This document shows positions 21,980-30,638 of a stretch of 64,000 nucleotides of DNA, piece after piece. Position 1 is the first letter of the stretch. Each line of letters starts with the position of its first letter. The DNA lies in NCBI GenBank assembly GCA_037482215.1, contig CP148074.1, positions 1,860,001-1,924,000 on the forward strand, given 5' to 3'. The position numbers were made by a program, and so were the translations under genes. This stretch comes from Pseudomonas mendocina (lineage in GTDB: Bacteria; Pseudomonadota; Gammaproteobacteria; Pseudomonadales; Pseudomonadaceae). The notes below the pieces were generated by a model. That model worked only from the letters and a program-made list of their open reading frames with translations, made no database searches and was not told the DNA's origin.

Positions 21980-22849
21980 ATGGCAAAGGTAGCGTTTATC
22001 GGACTGGGCGTAATGGGTTATCCGATGGCGGGTCATTTGGCCCGTGCAGGACATGATGTTTGCGTTTACAACCGCACAGCAGCAAAGGCACAGCAGTGGG
22101 TGGCCGAATATGCTGGCAATTTTGCACTGACACCCCGTGAAGCGGTGTCGGGAGCTGAGTTTGTAATGGTGTGTGTAGGCAATGATGATGATCTGCGTAG
22201 CGTTATCCTTGGTCCTGATGGCGCATTTGCTGGCATGCAGGAAGGTGCATTGCTGATTGATCACACCACAGCATCCGCACAGGTTGCCCGTGAACTGGCG
22301 GCTGAAGCTACTGCCCGCAAACTGGGTTTTGTCGATGCACCGGTATCCGGTGGTCAAGCCGGGGCTCAGAATGGTGCATTGACCATCATGGTGGGTGGGG
22401 AGGAGGCCCTGTATGCCAAAGCTGAGCCTGTGATAAAGGTCTACGCTCGTATGAGTCGCCTGATGGGCGAGGCGGGAAGTGGCCAGTTGACCAAAATGGT
22501 CAATCAGATTTGTATCGCGGGCTTGGTCCAAGGTCTTTCTGAGGCTTTGCATTTTGCCCAATGTGCTGGGCTCGATGCTGAAGGGGCCATGGAGGTGATC
22601 AGTAAGGGGGCTGCGCAGTCCTGGCAATTGGAGAACCGGCACAAGACCATGCTGGCGGGTGAGTATGAGCATGGTTTCGCGGTGGACTGGATGCGTAAGG
22701 ATCTGAGCATCCTGCTCGATGAGTCACGCCGCAATGGTGCGCAATTGCCGGTAACTGCTCTGGTCGATCAGTTCTACGCGGATGTCCAGAAGATGGGCGG
22801 GGGGCGTTGGGATACCTCAAGTTTGTTGGCACGTCTGGGGCGCAAATAG
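21980..22849 (+). CDS. 3-hydroxyisobutyrate dehydrogenase-family NAD(P)-dependent oxidoreductase
   Basis: The 289-residue enzyme begins with the dinucleotide-binding pattern FIGLGVMGYPMAGHLARAG. It carries the substrate-binding segment DAPVSGGQAGAQNGALTIMVGG and the catalytic-lysine region GQLTKMVNQI. Relatives oxidise 3-hydroxyisobutyrate, tartronate semialdehyde or succinic semialdehyde. None of the valine-degradation genes that normally surround mmsB is present, so a general beta-hydroxyacid dehydrogenase label is safest. AAGGTGAGG precedes the ATG. Confidence 0.88.
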   Translation: MAKVAFIGLGVMGYPMAGHLARAGHDVCVYNRTAAKAQQWVAEYAGNFALTPREAVSGAEFVMVCVGNDDDLRSVILGPDGAFAGMQEGALLIDHTTASAQVARELAAEATARKLGFVDAPVSGGQAGAQNGALTIMVGGEEALYAKAEPVIKVYARMSRLMGEAGSGQLTKMVNQICIAGLVQGLSEALHFAQCAGLDAEGAMEVISKGAAQSWQLENRHKTMLAGEYEHGFAVDWMRKDLSILLDESRRNGAQLPVTALVDQFYADVQKMGGGRWDTSSLLARLGRK

Positions 22850-22954
22850 CCACAGCCACGCAAGCTACCACTCACCCTGCAGGGGCTGCACAGTCTTAAA
22901 CGCTCAGCGTAAAATTTGCGCGTTTTAGTTCTGCTTCCTGCGGGGGTTGTCCTG

Positions 22955-23215
22955 ATGAATTGCCGTGCTGGTTGCGGTGCCTGCTGTATCGCGCCTTCAA
23001 TAACATCTCCTATCCCTGGCATGCCATCTGGCAAGCCTGCTGGTGTGCGCTGCGTACAACTCACAGACGATAACTACTGTGGGATATTTGGGAAGCCTGA
23101 GCGGCCTGCTGTGTGTTCCGCTTTTCAGGCGGATATAGATGTCTGTGGCCAAACCACCGAAGAGGCTATTACTCTGCTCGGGTGGTTAGAGCAGAGCACT
23201 GCAATAGCTGTCTGA
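22955..23215 (+). CDS. YkgJ-family cysteine-cluster protein
   Basis: The 86-residue protein begins MNCRAGCGACCIAPSI and has further cysteines (VRCVQL, NYCGIF, AVCSAF). This is the CxxxCxxCC plus distal-Cys arrangement of the YkgJ family, predicted to bind iron or zinc. The start at 22955 gives the usual short N-terminus; a longer frame from 22916 adds 13 hydrophobic residues of no known role. It sits 39 bases before the START-domain gene. Function is not established. Confidence 0.85.
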   Translation: MNCRAGCGACCIAPSITSPIPGMPSGKPAGVRCVQLTDDNYCGIFGKPERPAVCSAFQADIDVCGQTTEEAITLLGWLEQSTAIAV

Positions 23216-23254
23216 GGTTCTGCTGTCTGGGGTGTCAAAACAAGGAGAAGTTGC

Positions 23255-23857
23255 ATGAGACGTTCAGTAAGCTGGCTTGTGGGTGCGGTTGCGCTGGTGG
23301 TTGCAGGTGTCGGGCATACCGATGAGGGGGCGTGGCGCTTGGTCAAAGACGAAGACGGCATCAAGGTTTATCTGCAAAGTGTGCCGGGTTCAAAATATCA
23401 GTCCTACCGAGGCGTAACACTGATCAAGGCGCCGATTGAGAAGCTGGTTGCGATGCAAGAGGATGTTGCCTCTGCTTGTAAGTGGATTCATAGCTGTCTG
23501 AAGCAAGCCCTCCTGAAGTCTGAAGGGGATCAAAGCTGGCTCTACAGCCAGTTTGAGACACCATGGCCTGTTCAGTCCCGGGACGCGGTTTTCCATGTGA
23601 AAACCAAACGTGAGGCCGATGGGGTGGTTGTGCGTGAACTTGCCGGTGAGTCGAGCTACAAGCCTGAAGAGAAAGGTTTTGTGCGAGTGACTTCTGCCCA
23701 GGGTTACTGGCGTTTGAAGCCAACCTCTGAAGGTGTCGAGGTCGTCTATCAGATGCATACCGAGCCTGGTGGCAGCGTTCCCGGCTGGTTGGCCAATAGC
23801 TTTGTTGTTGATGCGCCCTTCAATACGCTCAAGGCTTGGCGCAAGGCGGCAGAGTAG
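23255..23857 (+). CDS. Exported START-domain protein
   Basis: The 200-residue protein has an N-terminal signal peptide (MRRSVSWLVGAVALVVAGVGH). The START/SRPBCC-like domain follows, visible from GAWRLVKDEDGIKVYL through SRDAVFHVKT to GYWRLKP and VVYQMHTEPGGSVPGWLAN. START domains bind hydrophobic ligands such as lipids in a deep cavity. A periplasmic location is likely. AAGGAG precedes the ATG. It ends at a bidirectional terminator shared with cysH. Confidence 0.85.
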   Translation: MRRSVSWLVGAVALVVAGVGHTDEGAWRLVKDEDGIKVYLQSVPGSKYQSYRGVTLIKAPIEKLVAMQEDVASACKWIHSCLKQALLKSEGDQSWLYSQFETPWPVQSRDAVFHVKTKREADGVVVRELAGESSYKPEEKGFVRVTSAQGYWRLKPTSEGVEVVYQMHTEPGGSVPGWLANSFVVDAPFNTLKAWRKAAE

Positions 23858-23887
23858 GGCAGGCAAGTTATAGATTGTGCCGGTATT

Positions 23888-23917
23888 AAAAAGCCAGTCC
23901 TGAGGACTGGCTTTTTT
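23888..23917. terminator. Bidirectional terminator between START gene and cysH
   Basis: An uninterrupted stem AAAAGCCAGTCC / GGACTGGCTTTT around TGA has A and T runs on its two flanks, so it works in both directions. Confidence 0.9.
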
Positions 23918-23931
23918 GCTTTCGCGGTGAC

Positions 23932-24666
23932 TCAGTTCTTAGCAATCAGATTGCCTGCGTGCAGGCCGCACTCTTTCTGCGTAGCTTCCTCCCACCACCA
24001 GCGCCCTTCGCGCTCGTGCTGATTAGGTAGAACTGGACGGGTGCAGGGTTCGCAGCCAATGCTGATAAATCCACGCTCGTGCAAGCTGTTGTAAGGCAGC
24101 TCAAGCATTCTGATATAGGCCCAGACTTCCTCACTACTCATCTGTGCAAGTGGATTGAACTTGTACAGAGTCTGCCCGGCACCGGCGAAAGTTTTGTCTT
24201 CTTCAATTGCTGCGACATGGCTACGGGTACCAGGGCTCTGGTCGCGGCGCTGGCCTGTTGCCCACGCTTTAACTGTGGCGAGCTTGCGCCTCAGTGGGGC
24301 GGTTTTACGGATGCCGCAACATTCGCTATGGCCATCTTTATAGAAGCTGAACAGACCTTTTTCCTTTACGAAGGGTTCAAGGGCCGCCGCATCGGGAGAG
24401 AGGATCTCGATGCTGATACCGTAGTGCTCACGCACCTGGTCGATAAAACGATAGGTTTCTGGGTGAAGGCGGCCCGTATCAAGGCTGAACACTTTGACGT
24501 CTTTGTTCAGTTTCCACGCCATATCAACCAACACCACATCTTCAGCACCGCTGAAAGATAGCCAGAGATCATCTCCAAAGTGCTCAAAGGCCAGTTTGAG
24601 GATGTCCTGCGGCGACTTGGTTGCGTACTGGGTCGCCAGTTCGGCTGCATCAAAAGGGTGACTCAT
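23932..24666 (-). CDS. cysH: Assimilatory adenylyl-sulfate (APS/PAPS) reductase
   Basis: The 244-residue enzyme reduces activated sulfate to sulfite in cysteine biosynthesis. The PAPS-reductase fold shows the PP-loop [11 protein letters not shown]. Cys116-Cys117 and Cys205-x2-Cys208 are the four ligands of the [4Fe-4S] cluster that marks the APS-reducing type usual in Pseudomonas. The catalytic Cys233 lies in KECGLH. The other sulfate-assimilation genes are not nearby. It is divergent from thrH with a 186-base gap that contains a 7-bp inverted repeat (24781-24797, GCCTTGC-ATT-GCAAGGC). No CysB site could be identified reliably. Confidence 0.95.
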   Translation of the reverse strand: MSHPFDAAELATQYATKSPQDILKLAFEHFGDDLWLSFSGAEDVVLVDMAWKLNKDVKVFSLDTGRLHPETYRFIDQVREHYGISIEILSPDAAALEPFVKEKGLFSFYKDGHSECCGIRKTAPLRRKLATVKAWATGQRRDQSPGTRSHVAAIEEDKTFAGAGQTLYKFNPLAQMSSEEVWAYIRMLELPYNSLHERGFISIGCEPCTRPVLPNQHEREGRWWWEEATQKECGLHAGNLIAKN

Positions 24667-24852
24667 CGGGCTGTGTTCCTAGTTATGGTGGTGCTCTCAG
24701 GCTTGTGCAGTGATGTTACCAAATGCCAGATATGCCTCTAAATAACCAAACATGGTAGTGCTGCTTTGTTATGGATATAAGCCTTGCATTGCAAGGCATC
24801 AGGCGAGCCGCTAGAGTGCCGCCTTCTTACTCAACGGTATTAGGAGTGTGTT

Positions 24853-25470
24853 GTGGAAATCGCGTGTCTCGACCTTGAAGGTGTACTGGTTCCGGAAATC
24901 TGGATTGCCTTCGCGGAAAAAACCGGCATCGAATCGCTCAAGGCGACCACCCGGGACATTCCTGACTATGACGTATTGATGAAGCAGCGCCTGCGCATTC
25001 TGGATGAACATGGCCTGAAACTGTCGGATATTCAGGAGGTGATCGCCACCCTGAAGCCGCTGGAAGGTGCAGTCGAGTTTGTGGATTGGCTGCGAGAGCG
25101 CTTCCAGGTTGTCATCCTGTCTGACACATTTTATGAGTTTTCTCAGCCGCTGATGCGTCAGCTGGGTTTCCCGACGCTGCTATGCCACAAGTTGATCACT
25201 GATGAAACAGATCGCGTTGTGGACTATCAACTGCGTCAGAAGGATCCAAAGCGTCAGTCTGTAATCGCTTTCAAGAGTCTTTACTATCGCGTGATTGCAG
25301 CAGGTGACTCTTATAACGACACCACCATGCTGAGTGAAGCGCATGCTGGTATTTTGTTCCATGCTCCGGAAAATGTTATCCGCGAGTTCCCGCAATTCCC
25401 TGCGGTCCATACCTATGAAGACCTCAAGCGCGAGTTCATCAAGGCATCGGTGCGTGATCTGAGCCTGTAA
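24853..25470 (+). CDS. thrH: Bifunctional phosphoserine phosphatase/homoserine phosphotransferase ThrH
   Basis: The 205-residue HAD-family enzyme opens with MEIACLDLEGVLVPE, carrying the nucleophilic Asp7. The later AAGDSYNDTTML motif binds magnesium. P. aeruginosa ThrH dephosphorylates phosphoserine and can pass the phosphate to homoserine. The start is GTG at 24853, preceded by TAGGAG. It is a single gene ending at a strong terminator. The adjacent cysH feeds sulfur into O-acetylserine-derived cysteine, so both genes touch the serine/cysteine branch. That link is inference. Confidence 0.93.
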   Translation: MEIACLDLEGVLVPEIWIAFAEKTGIESLKATTRDIPDYDVLMKQRLRILDEHGLKLSDIQEVIATLKPLEGAVEFVDWLRERFQVVILSDTFYEFSQPLMRQLGFPTLLCHKLITDETDRVVDYQLRQKDPKRQSVIAFKSLYYRVIAAGDSYNDTTMLSEAHAGILFHAPENVIREFPQFPAVHTYEDLKREFIKASVRDLSL

Positions 25471-25485
25471 GCAGGCTCTGAAACT

Positions 25486-25514
25486 AAAAAAGGCTGCCAA
25501 TGGCAGCCTTTTTT
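25486..25514. terminator. Bidirectional terminator between thrH and gltA
   Basis: AAAAAAGGCTGCC (25486-25498) pairs with GGCAGCCTTTTTT (25502-25514) around a 3-base loop, giving A and T runs suitable for both convergent genes. Confidence 0.92.
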
Positions 25515-25529
25515 ATTGCGACGGATAAC

Positions 25530-26804
25530 TTACTTGTTAAGGTCGCGCTTTGGATGGCCGGTGTACAGCTGGCGTGGACGGCCAATCTTGTACGGACCAG
25601 ACAGCATTTCTTTCCAGTGAGAGATCCAGCCTACAGTGCGGGCCAGAGCAAAAATCACGGTGAACATGCTGGTCGGGATACCGATAGCCTTGAGGATGAT
25701 ACCCGAGTAGAAGTCCACGTTCGGGTACAGATTACGCTCTTTGAAGTACGGATCGGTCAGAGCTATCTCTTCCAGGCGCATCGCCAGCTGCAGCTGAGGA
25801 TCGTTTTCGATTCCCAGTTCTTTCAGGACTTCGTCGCAAGTCTGTTTCATCACAGTGGCGCGTGGGTCGCGGTTTTTGTAAACGCGGTGACCGAAGCCCA
25901 TCAGTTTGAAAGGATCGTTTTTGTCCTTAGCTTTGGCGATGAACTTGTCGATGTTCTCAACCGAGCCAATTTCGTCCAGCATGGTCAGAACGGCTTCGTT
26001 GGCACCGCCGTGGGCCGGGCCCCACAGTGCTGCAATACCGGCTGCGATACAGGCGAACGGGTTGGCGCCCGATGAGCCCGCAAGGCGAACGGTAGAAGTG
26101 GAGGCGTTCTGTTCGTGGTCAGCATGGAGGATGAAAATCTTATCCATGGCTTTGGCCAGTACCGGGCTGATCGGTTTGATCTCGCACGGAGTGTTGAACA
26201 TCATGTGCAGGAAGTTTTCTGCGTAGTCCAGATCGTTGCGCGGATACATCATCGGCTGACCCATGGAGTACTTATAGGTCATGGCTGCGATGGTTGGCAT
26301 CTTGGAGATCAGGCGCATAGCCGATACTTCACGGTGATGCGGATTATTGATGTCCAGCGAGTCGTGGTAGAAAGCGGAGAGGGCGCCTACAACGCCACAC
26401 ATGATGGCCATCGGGTGGGCATCACGGCGGAAACCATTAAAGAAGCTCTTCAGCTGCTCGTGAACCATGGTGTGGTTCTTGATGGTGCTGACAAACTTGG
26501 CTTTCTCTTCAGCACTCGGCAGTTCGCCGTTCAGCAGGAGGTAGCAGGTTTCCAGGTAATCAGATTTTTCGGCGAGCTGCTCGATCGGATAGCCACGATG
26601 GAGCAGAATGCCTTGGTCCCCGTCAATATATGTGATCTTGGATTCACACGAAGCGGTGGACATAAAGCCAGGGTCGAAAGTGAAGCGTCCCGTGGAGGTT
26701 AAGCTTCGCACATCGATAACATCGGGACCGACGGTGCCGGTAAGAATGGGCAGCTCGACGGGGGCTGCGCCCTCGATGATCAACTGCGCTTTTTTGTCAG
26801 CCAT
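25530..26804 (-). CDS. gltA: Citrate synthase
   Basis: The 424-residue enzyme condenses acetyl-CoA and oxaloacetate. Sequence and length match the hexameric, NADH-regulated type II enzyme of Gram-negative bacteria. Visible features are the N-terminal domain ([22 protein letters not shown]), the His region [10 protein letters not shown], the GAAHGG-type loop seen here as [12 protein letters not shown], and [13 protein letters not shown]. The start is ATG 26804 (MADKKAQL) preceded by AGGAGG; a longer frame adds 15 residues. It is transcribed away from sdhC, with both promoters in the shared gap. Confidence 0.97.
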   Translation of the reverse strand: MADKKAQLIIEGAAPVELPILTGTVGPDVIDVRSLTSTGRFTFDPGFMSTASCESKITYIDGDQGILLHRGYPIEQLAEKSDYLETCYLLLNGELPSAEEKAKFVSTIKNHTMVHEQLKSFFNGFRRDAHPMAIMCGVVGALSAFYHDSLDINNPHHREVSAMRLISKMPTIAAMTYKYSMGQPMMYPRNDLDYAENFLHMMFNTPCEIKPISPVLAKAMDKIFILHADHEQNASTSTVRLAGSSGANPFACIAAGIAALWGPAHGGANEAVLTMLDEIGSVENIDKFIAKAKDKNDPFKLMGFGHRVYKNRDPRATVMKQTCDEVLKELGIENDPQLQLAMRLEEIALTDPYFKERNLYPNVDFYSGIILKAIGIPTSMFTVIFALARTVGWISHWKEMLSGPYKIGRPRQLYTGHPKRDLNK

Positions 26805-26863
26805 GCTTGGCCTCCTAGTTATGCTTGAAATCATCAGACAGCCCCCCACGCAGGGCCCGCACC

Positions 26864-26891
26864 ACTATAGTGGGATAAATTTGAATGTCAA
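26864..26891 (-). promoter_or_regulatory. Sigma-70 promoter of gltA
   Basis: On the minus strand TTGACA (26891-26886), a 16-base spacer and TATAGT (26869-26864) lie about 60 bases upstream of the gltA ATG. The match to consensus is very good. Confidence 0.8.
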
Positions 26892-27004
26892 TTTGCGACA
26901 ACCTAGATGGTAGAAGGGTTTGCGCGCGGATTGTCTGGCATGGACGTGCTGAATACGACATTTATTAAGGCTGCGCAATCAGCTATTAGGTAGAGGCCTC
27001 TGCG

Positions 27005-27075
27005 TTGTCATTAGTTTCCTAACTGTCTATACTCTGCGGCCAGCTGCCAGAGGCCTTGCGCCTAGAGACTGGCAG
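27005..27075 (+). promoter_or_regulatory. sdhC promoter and structured 5' leader in the 348-base gltA-sdhC gap
   Basis: TTGTCA (27005-27010), a 17-base spacer and TATACT (27028-27033) form a good sigma-70 promoter for the sdh operon. Starting a few bases after the predicted start point, CTGCCAG-AGGC pairs with GCCT and CTGGCAG (27044-27075) as a two-part hairpin, leaving a leader of about 110 bases before the GTG start. The gap of 26805-27152 otherwise holds only the gltA promoter. sdh leaders in pseudomonads are known targets of the iron-responsive PrrF small RNAs, but I could not identify the pairing site by eye. Confidence 0.75.
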
Positions 27076-27152
27076 TTGTCACTCCTTGGGTGATGGGTAC
27101 CTGACCAGTGCACTTCCCGACAACTTTGCCCTGATAGTTATGGGCTCTCAGT

Positions 27153-27542
27153 GTGATAAAAAAAGCCGTGAATAGCCAAAGACCTGTAAACCTAGACCTT
27201 AGGACTATCAAACTCCCGATCACTGCTTATAGCTCCATCCTTCACCGTATCTCCGGTGTCATCCTCTTTGTCGGTATCGCAATTCTGCTGTATGCGCTCG
27301 ACAAGTCGCTGGCTTCCGAGGAGGGCTTTGCCCAGGTGCAGGAATGCTTGGCCAGCCCGCTGGCTAAATTTGTGGTTTGGGGTCTGTTGTCCGCTCTGCT
27401 GTATCACCTCGTGGCTGGCGTGCGCCACTTGATCATGGACATTGGCATCGGTGAGACGCTGGAAGGCGGCAAGCTGGGTGCAAAAATTGTTCTCGTCGTT
27501 TCGGCGATTCTGATCGTGCTGCTGGGGGTGTGGATATGGTAA
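27153..27542 (+). CDS. sdhC: Succinate dehydrogenase cytochrome b556 subunit
   Basis: The 129-residue membrane anchor has three spans and the family sequence SQRPVNLDLRTIKLPITAYSSILHRISGV. The His of SILHR region and the later H in LLYHLVAGVRHLIMD contribute to haem b and quinone binding, as in E. coli SdhC. The GTG at 27153 gives MIKKAVNSQRPVNL, which aligns with the E. coli N-terminus. A second GTG at 27168 is possible. No strong Shine-Dalgarno precedes either. It overlaps sdhD by seven bases. Confidence 0.95.
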   Translation: MIKKAVNSQRPVNLDLRTIKLPITAYSSILHRISGVILFVGIAILLYALDKSLASEEGFAQVQECLASPLAKFVVWGLLSALLYHLVAGVRHLIMDIGIGETLEGGKLGAKIVLVVSAILIVLLGVWIW

Positions 27543-27904
27543 CCAATGTCACGAACTTTTCACGTTCGGGTCTTTATGATTGGATGGCTCAGCGTGTTTC
27601 TGCAGTCGTTCTCGCGGCTTATGTGCTGTTCCTGCTCGGCTTCATCATTTGCAACCCGGGTATGGGTTATGCTGAATGGAAAGCTCTGTTCTCCAACAAT
27701 CTCATGCGTATCTTCAGTCTGCTGACCCTGTTGGCTCTGAGTGTTCATGCTTGGGTTGGTATGTGGACAATCTCCACTGACTACCTGACCCAGATGGCGC
27801 TCGGCAAATGGTCCACTGTTGTGCGTTTCCTGTTCCAGGCAGTTTGCGGCGTTCTGATGTTCGCGTTCTTTGTCTGGGGCGTGCAGATTTTTTGGGGTAA
27901 CTGA
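27536..27904 (+). CDS. sdhD: Succinate dehydrogenase membrane anchor subunit
   Basis: The 122-residue second membrane anchor has three spans and contains SGLYDWMAQRVSAVVLAAYVL and SVHAWVGMWTISTDY. The His in the latter region is a likely haem ligand. ATG 27536 overlaps the end of sdhC, indicating translational coupling. A start six bases earlier is less likely. It forms with SdhC the quinone site of Complex II. Confidence 0.95.
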   Translation: MVTNVTNFSRSGLYDWMAQRVSAVVLAAYVLFLLGFIICNPGMGYAEWKALFSNNLMRIFSLLTLLALSVHAWVGMWTISTDYLTQMALGKWSTVVRFLFQAVCGVLMFAFFVWGVQIFWGN

Positions 27905-27907
27905 TCC

Positions 27908-29680
27908 ATGACTAGCATTCGCACTCTTTCTTATGACGCCATCATTGTTGGTGGCGGCGGCGCTGGTATGCGCGCTGCGTTGCAGTTGGCCCAGGGTGGT
28001 CATAAAACTGCAGTAGTTACTAAAGTGTTCCCGACTCGTTCGCACACAGTATCGGCGCAGGGTGGTATCACCTGTGCAATCGCTTCGGCTGACCCGAACG
28101 ACGATTGGCGCTGGCACATGTACGATACCGTTAAGGGCTCCGACTATATCGGTGACCAAGATGCTATCGAATACATGTGTTCTGTAGGTCCGGAAGCGGT
28201 ATTTGAATTGGAGCACATGGGGCTTCCATTCTCCCGTACTGAGCAGGGTCGTATTTATCAGCGTCCTTTCGGTGGTCAGTCGAAAGGCCCTAATAACCCG
28301 ACTCAGGCTGCACGTACCTGTGCTGCTGCTGACCGTACCGGTCACGCGCTGCTGCACACCCTGTATCAGGGTAACCTGAAGGCTGGCACATCGTTCCTGA
28401 ACGAGTGGTATGCCGTCGACTTGGTGAAAAACCAAGATGGCGCCATCGTCGGCATCATCGCTATCTGCATTGAGACTGGCGAGACTGTTTACATCCGCTC
28501 CAAAGCCGTTGTTCTGGCGACTGGTGGTGCAGGTCGTATCTATGCGTCCACTACCAACGCACTGATCAACACCGGTGACGGTGTAGGTATGGCACTGCGT
28601 GCTGGTGTGCCGGTTCAAGATATTGAAATGTGGCAGTTCCACCCGACTGGCATCGCTGGTGCAGGTGTACTGGTTACTGAAGGTTGCCGTGGTGAAGGTG
28701 GTTACCTGATCAACGCTCACGGTGAGCGCTTCATGGAACGTTATGCCCCGAACGCTAAAGACCTTGCTGGTCGTGACGTTGTAGCGCGTTCGATGGTTAA
28801 AGAAGTTATCGCCGGTAACGGTGTAGGCCCGAACAAAGACCACGTACTGCTCAAGCTTGATCACCTGGGTGAGGAAGTGCTGCACAGCCGCCTGCCAGGT
28901 ATCTGTGAGCTGTCGAAGACCTTTGCTCACGTTGACCCGGTTGTTGCTCCGATCCCGGTTATCCCGACCTGCCACTACATGATGGGTGGTGTAGCCACCA
29001 ATATTCATGGTCAGGCAATCACTCAGGACGCCAACGGCAACGACAAGATCATCGACGGTCTGTTTGCTGTGGGTGAAGTTGCTTGCGTATCCGTACACGG
29101 TGCAAACCGTCTGGGCGGTAACTCGCTGCTCGACTTGGTGGTGTTCGGCCGTGCTGCTGGTCTGCATCTGGAAAAAGCACTGAAAGAAGGTGTTGAAGTT
29201 CGCAGTGCAAGCGAGACCGACATTGATCAGTCACTGTCCCGTCTGGCTGGCGTCAATGAGCGTTCCACCGGTGAAGAAGTGGCGCCGCTTAAGCGTGAGC
29301 TGCAACAGTGCATGCAGAACTACTTCGGTGTATTCCGTACTGGTGAATACATGCAGAAGGGTATTGCTCAACTGGCTGAGCTGCGCGAGCGTATTGCTAA
29401 GGTCAAGATCTCCGACAAGAGCCAGGCTTTCAACACTGCACGTATTGAAGCTCTGGAACTGCAAAACTTGCTCGAAGTTGCTGAAGCGACTGCGATCGCT
29501 GCTGAGGCTCGTAAAGAGTCCCGTGGTGCTCACGCTCGTGAAGACTTTGAAGAGCGCGACGACGAAAACTGGCTGTGCCACTCCCTGTACTTCCCGGGCG
29601 AGAAGCGCGTAACCAAGCGTGCCGTCAACTTTGCGCCGAAGACAGTTCCAGCGTTCGAGCCTAAGGTTCGGACTTATTAA
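27908..29680 (+). CDS. sdhA: Succinate dehydrogenase flavoprotein subunit
   Basis: The 590-residue catalytic subunit oxidises succinate to fumarate. It shows the FAD-binding [14 protein letters not shown], the histidine that carries covalent FAD in [10 protein letters not shown] (His46), and the substrate-side sequences [20 protein letters not shown] and [13 protein letters not shown]. Length matches the family. It starts three bases after the sdhD stop. Long antisense frames here are compositional shadows. Confidence 0.98.
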   Translation: MTSIRTLSYDAIIVGGGGAGMRAALQLAQGGHKTAVVTKVFPTRSHTVSAQGGITCAIASADPNDDWRWHMYDTVKGSDYIGDQDAIEYMCSVGPEAVFELEHMGLPFSRTEQGRIYQRPFGGQSKGPNNPTQAARTCAAADRTGHALLHTLYQGNLKAGTSFLNEWYAVDLVKNQDGAIVGIIAICIETGETVYIRSKAVVLATGGAGRIYASTTNALINTGDGVGMALRAGVPVQDIEMWQFHPTGIAGAGVLVTEGCRGEGGYLINAHGERFMERYAPNAKDLAGRDVVARSMVKEVIAGNGVGPNKDHVLLKLDHLGEEVLHSRLPGICELSKTFAHVDPVVAPIPVIPTCHYMMGGVATNIHGQAITQDANGNDKIIDGLFAVGEVACVSVHGANRLGGNSLLDLVVFGRAAGLHLEKALKEGVEVRSASETDIDQSLSRLAGVNERSTGEEVAPLKRELQQCMQNYFGVFRTGEYMQKGIAQLAELRERIAKVKISDKSQAFNTARIEALELQNLLEVAEATAIAAEARKESRGAHAREDFEERDDENWLCHSLYFPGEKRVTKRAVNFAPKTVPAFEPKVRTY

Positions 29681-29690
29681 GGTGGCCGAT

Positions 29691-30398
29691 ATGTTGAAAG
29701 TCAGTGTTTATCGTTACAACCCGGAGAAAGACGCTGCTCCGTTCATGCAGGACTTCGAGGTTGATACAGCCGGTAAGGACATCATGGTTCTTGACGTGCT
29801 GGCTCTGGTTAAAGAGCAAGACGAAGGCTTCTCCTACCGTCGCTCTTGCCGTGAAGGTGTTTGCGGCTCCGATGGTATGAATATCAACGGTAAGAACGGC
29901 TTGGCCTGTATCACACCGTTGTCTGCTGCTGGTCTGAAAGGTGGCAAGCTGGTTATCCGTCCTTTGCCGGGTCTGCCAGTTATCCGTGACTTGGTCGTGG
30001 ATATGAGCATCTTCTACAAGCAATATGAAAAAGTTCAGCCGTTCCTGCAGAACGATAAGCCGTCTCCGGCGATCGAACGTCTGCAAAGCCCGGCAGAGCG
30101 CGAGAAGTTGGATGGTCTGTACGAGTGCATCCTGTGTGCTTGCTGCTCCACCAGCTGCCCGTCGTTCTGGTGGAATCCAGACAAGTTCCTGGGTCCGGCT
30201 GCACTGCTGCAAGCTTATCGTTTCCTGGCGGACAGCCGTGATACCAAGACCGAAGAGCGTCTGGCGTCTCTGGATGATCCGTTCAGTGTATTCCGCTGCC
30301 GCGGTATCATGAATTGCGTAAACGTTTGTCCGAAAGGTTTGAACCCTACTAAGGCAATCGGTCATATCCGCAACATGCTTCTGCAAAGCGGTACCTGA
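29691..30398 (+). CDS. sdhB: Succinate dehydrogenase iron-sulfur subunit
   Basis: The 235-residue subunit carries three iron-sulfur clusters. CREGVCGSDGMNINGKNGLAC ligates the [2Fe-2S] centre, CILCACCSTSCP the [4Fe-4S] centre, and CRGIMNCVNVCPKG the [3Fe-4S] centre. The ATG at 29691 (MLKVSVYRYNP) is ten bases after sdhA. A GTG at 29682 would add three residues. Electrons pass from the SdhA flavin to the membrane quinone site. Confidence 0.97.
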   Translation: MLKVSVYRYNPEKDAAPFMQDFEVDTAGKDIMVLDVLALVKEQDEGFSYRRSCREGVCGSDGMNINGKNGLACITPLSAAGLKGGKLVIRPLPGLPVIRDLVVDMSIFYKQYEKVQPFLQNDKPSPAIERLQSPAEREKLDGLYECILCACCSTSCPSFWWNPDKFLGPAALLQAYRFLADSRDTKTEERLASLDDPFSVFRCRGIMNCVNVCPKGLNPTKAIGHIRNMLLQSGT

Positions 30399-30504
30399 TT
30401 TACTGTTGGACCGTTACACCTGCAACGTCGGCCTGGCTGGCGTTGCAGTAAAAGCTTGAATCACTGCTCACAAAGTGGTGTTTCTTAAACTGAAAAATTT
30501 GATG

Positions 30505-30634
30505 ACCAGCAGGGGCATCCGGGCTGGTACCCGGACTATCTGCGGGATCCGTAGTGGCCTACCAGTCGCTGCTTCAAGACTGGACAGGATCATGCGGTTT
30601 CTTCGCCGGTGGAGTCCCCTTACCGAGGGTGACC
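30505..30634 (+). promoter_or_regulatory. Structured leader RNA before sucA (sucA-II motif position)
   Basis: The 240-base gap before sucA folds by hand into consecutive hairpins: TCCGGG/CCCGGA (30518-30523 with 30530-30535), ACTA...TAGT (30535-30555, with inner CGG/CCG), CCAGTC/GACTGG (30562-30567 with 30578-30583), and GTCCCCT/AGGG-GAC (30614-30620 with 30626-30633). The last stem pairs the AGGG ribosome-binding site of sucA. The first loop CTGGT (30524-30528) is complementary to ACCAG at 30505-30509 (a pseudoknot) and to ACCAG at 30561-30565. A sucA-II RNA motif upstream of sucA in Pseudomonas has been described from comparative genomics; this region is its expected location, but I could not run a covariance search. 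Confidence 0.65.
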
Positions 30635-30638
30635 AAGC

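Noticed and set aside
27560..29167. Open frame of 535 codons antisense to sdhD/sdhA
   Set aside because: It mirrors the codon bias of the sense gene, resembles no family, and lacks a plausible start context. sdhD and sdhA are certain.
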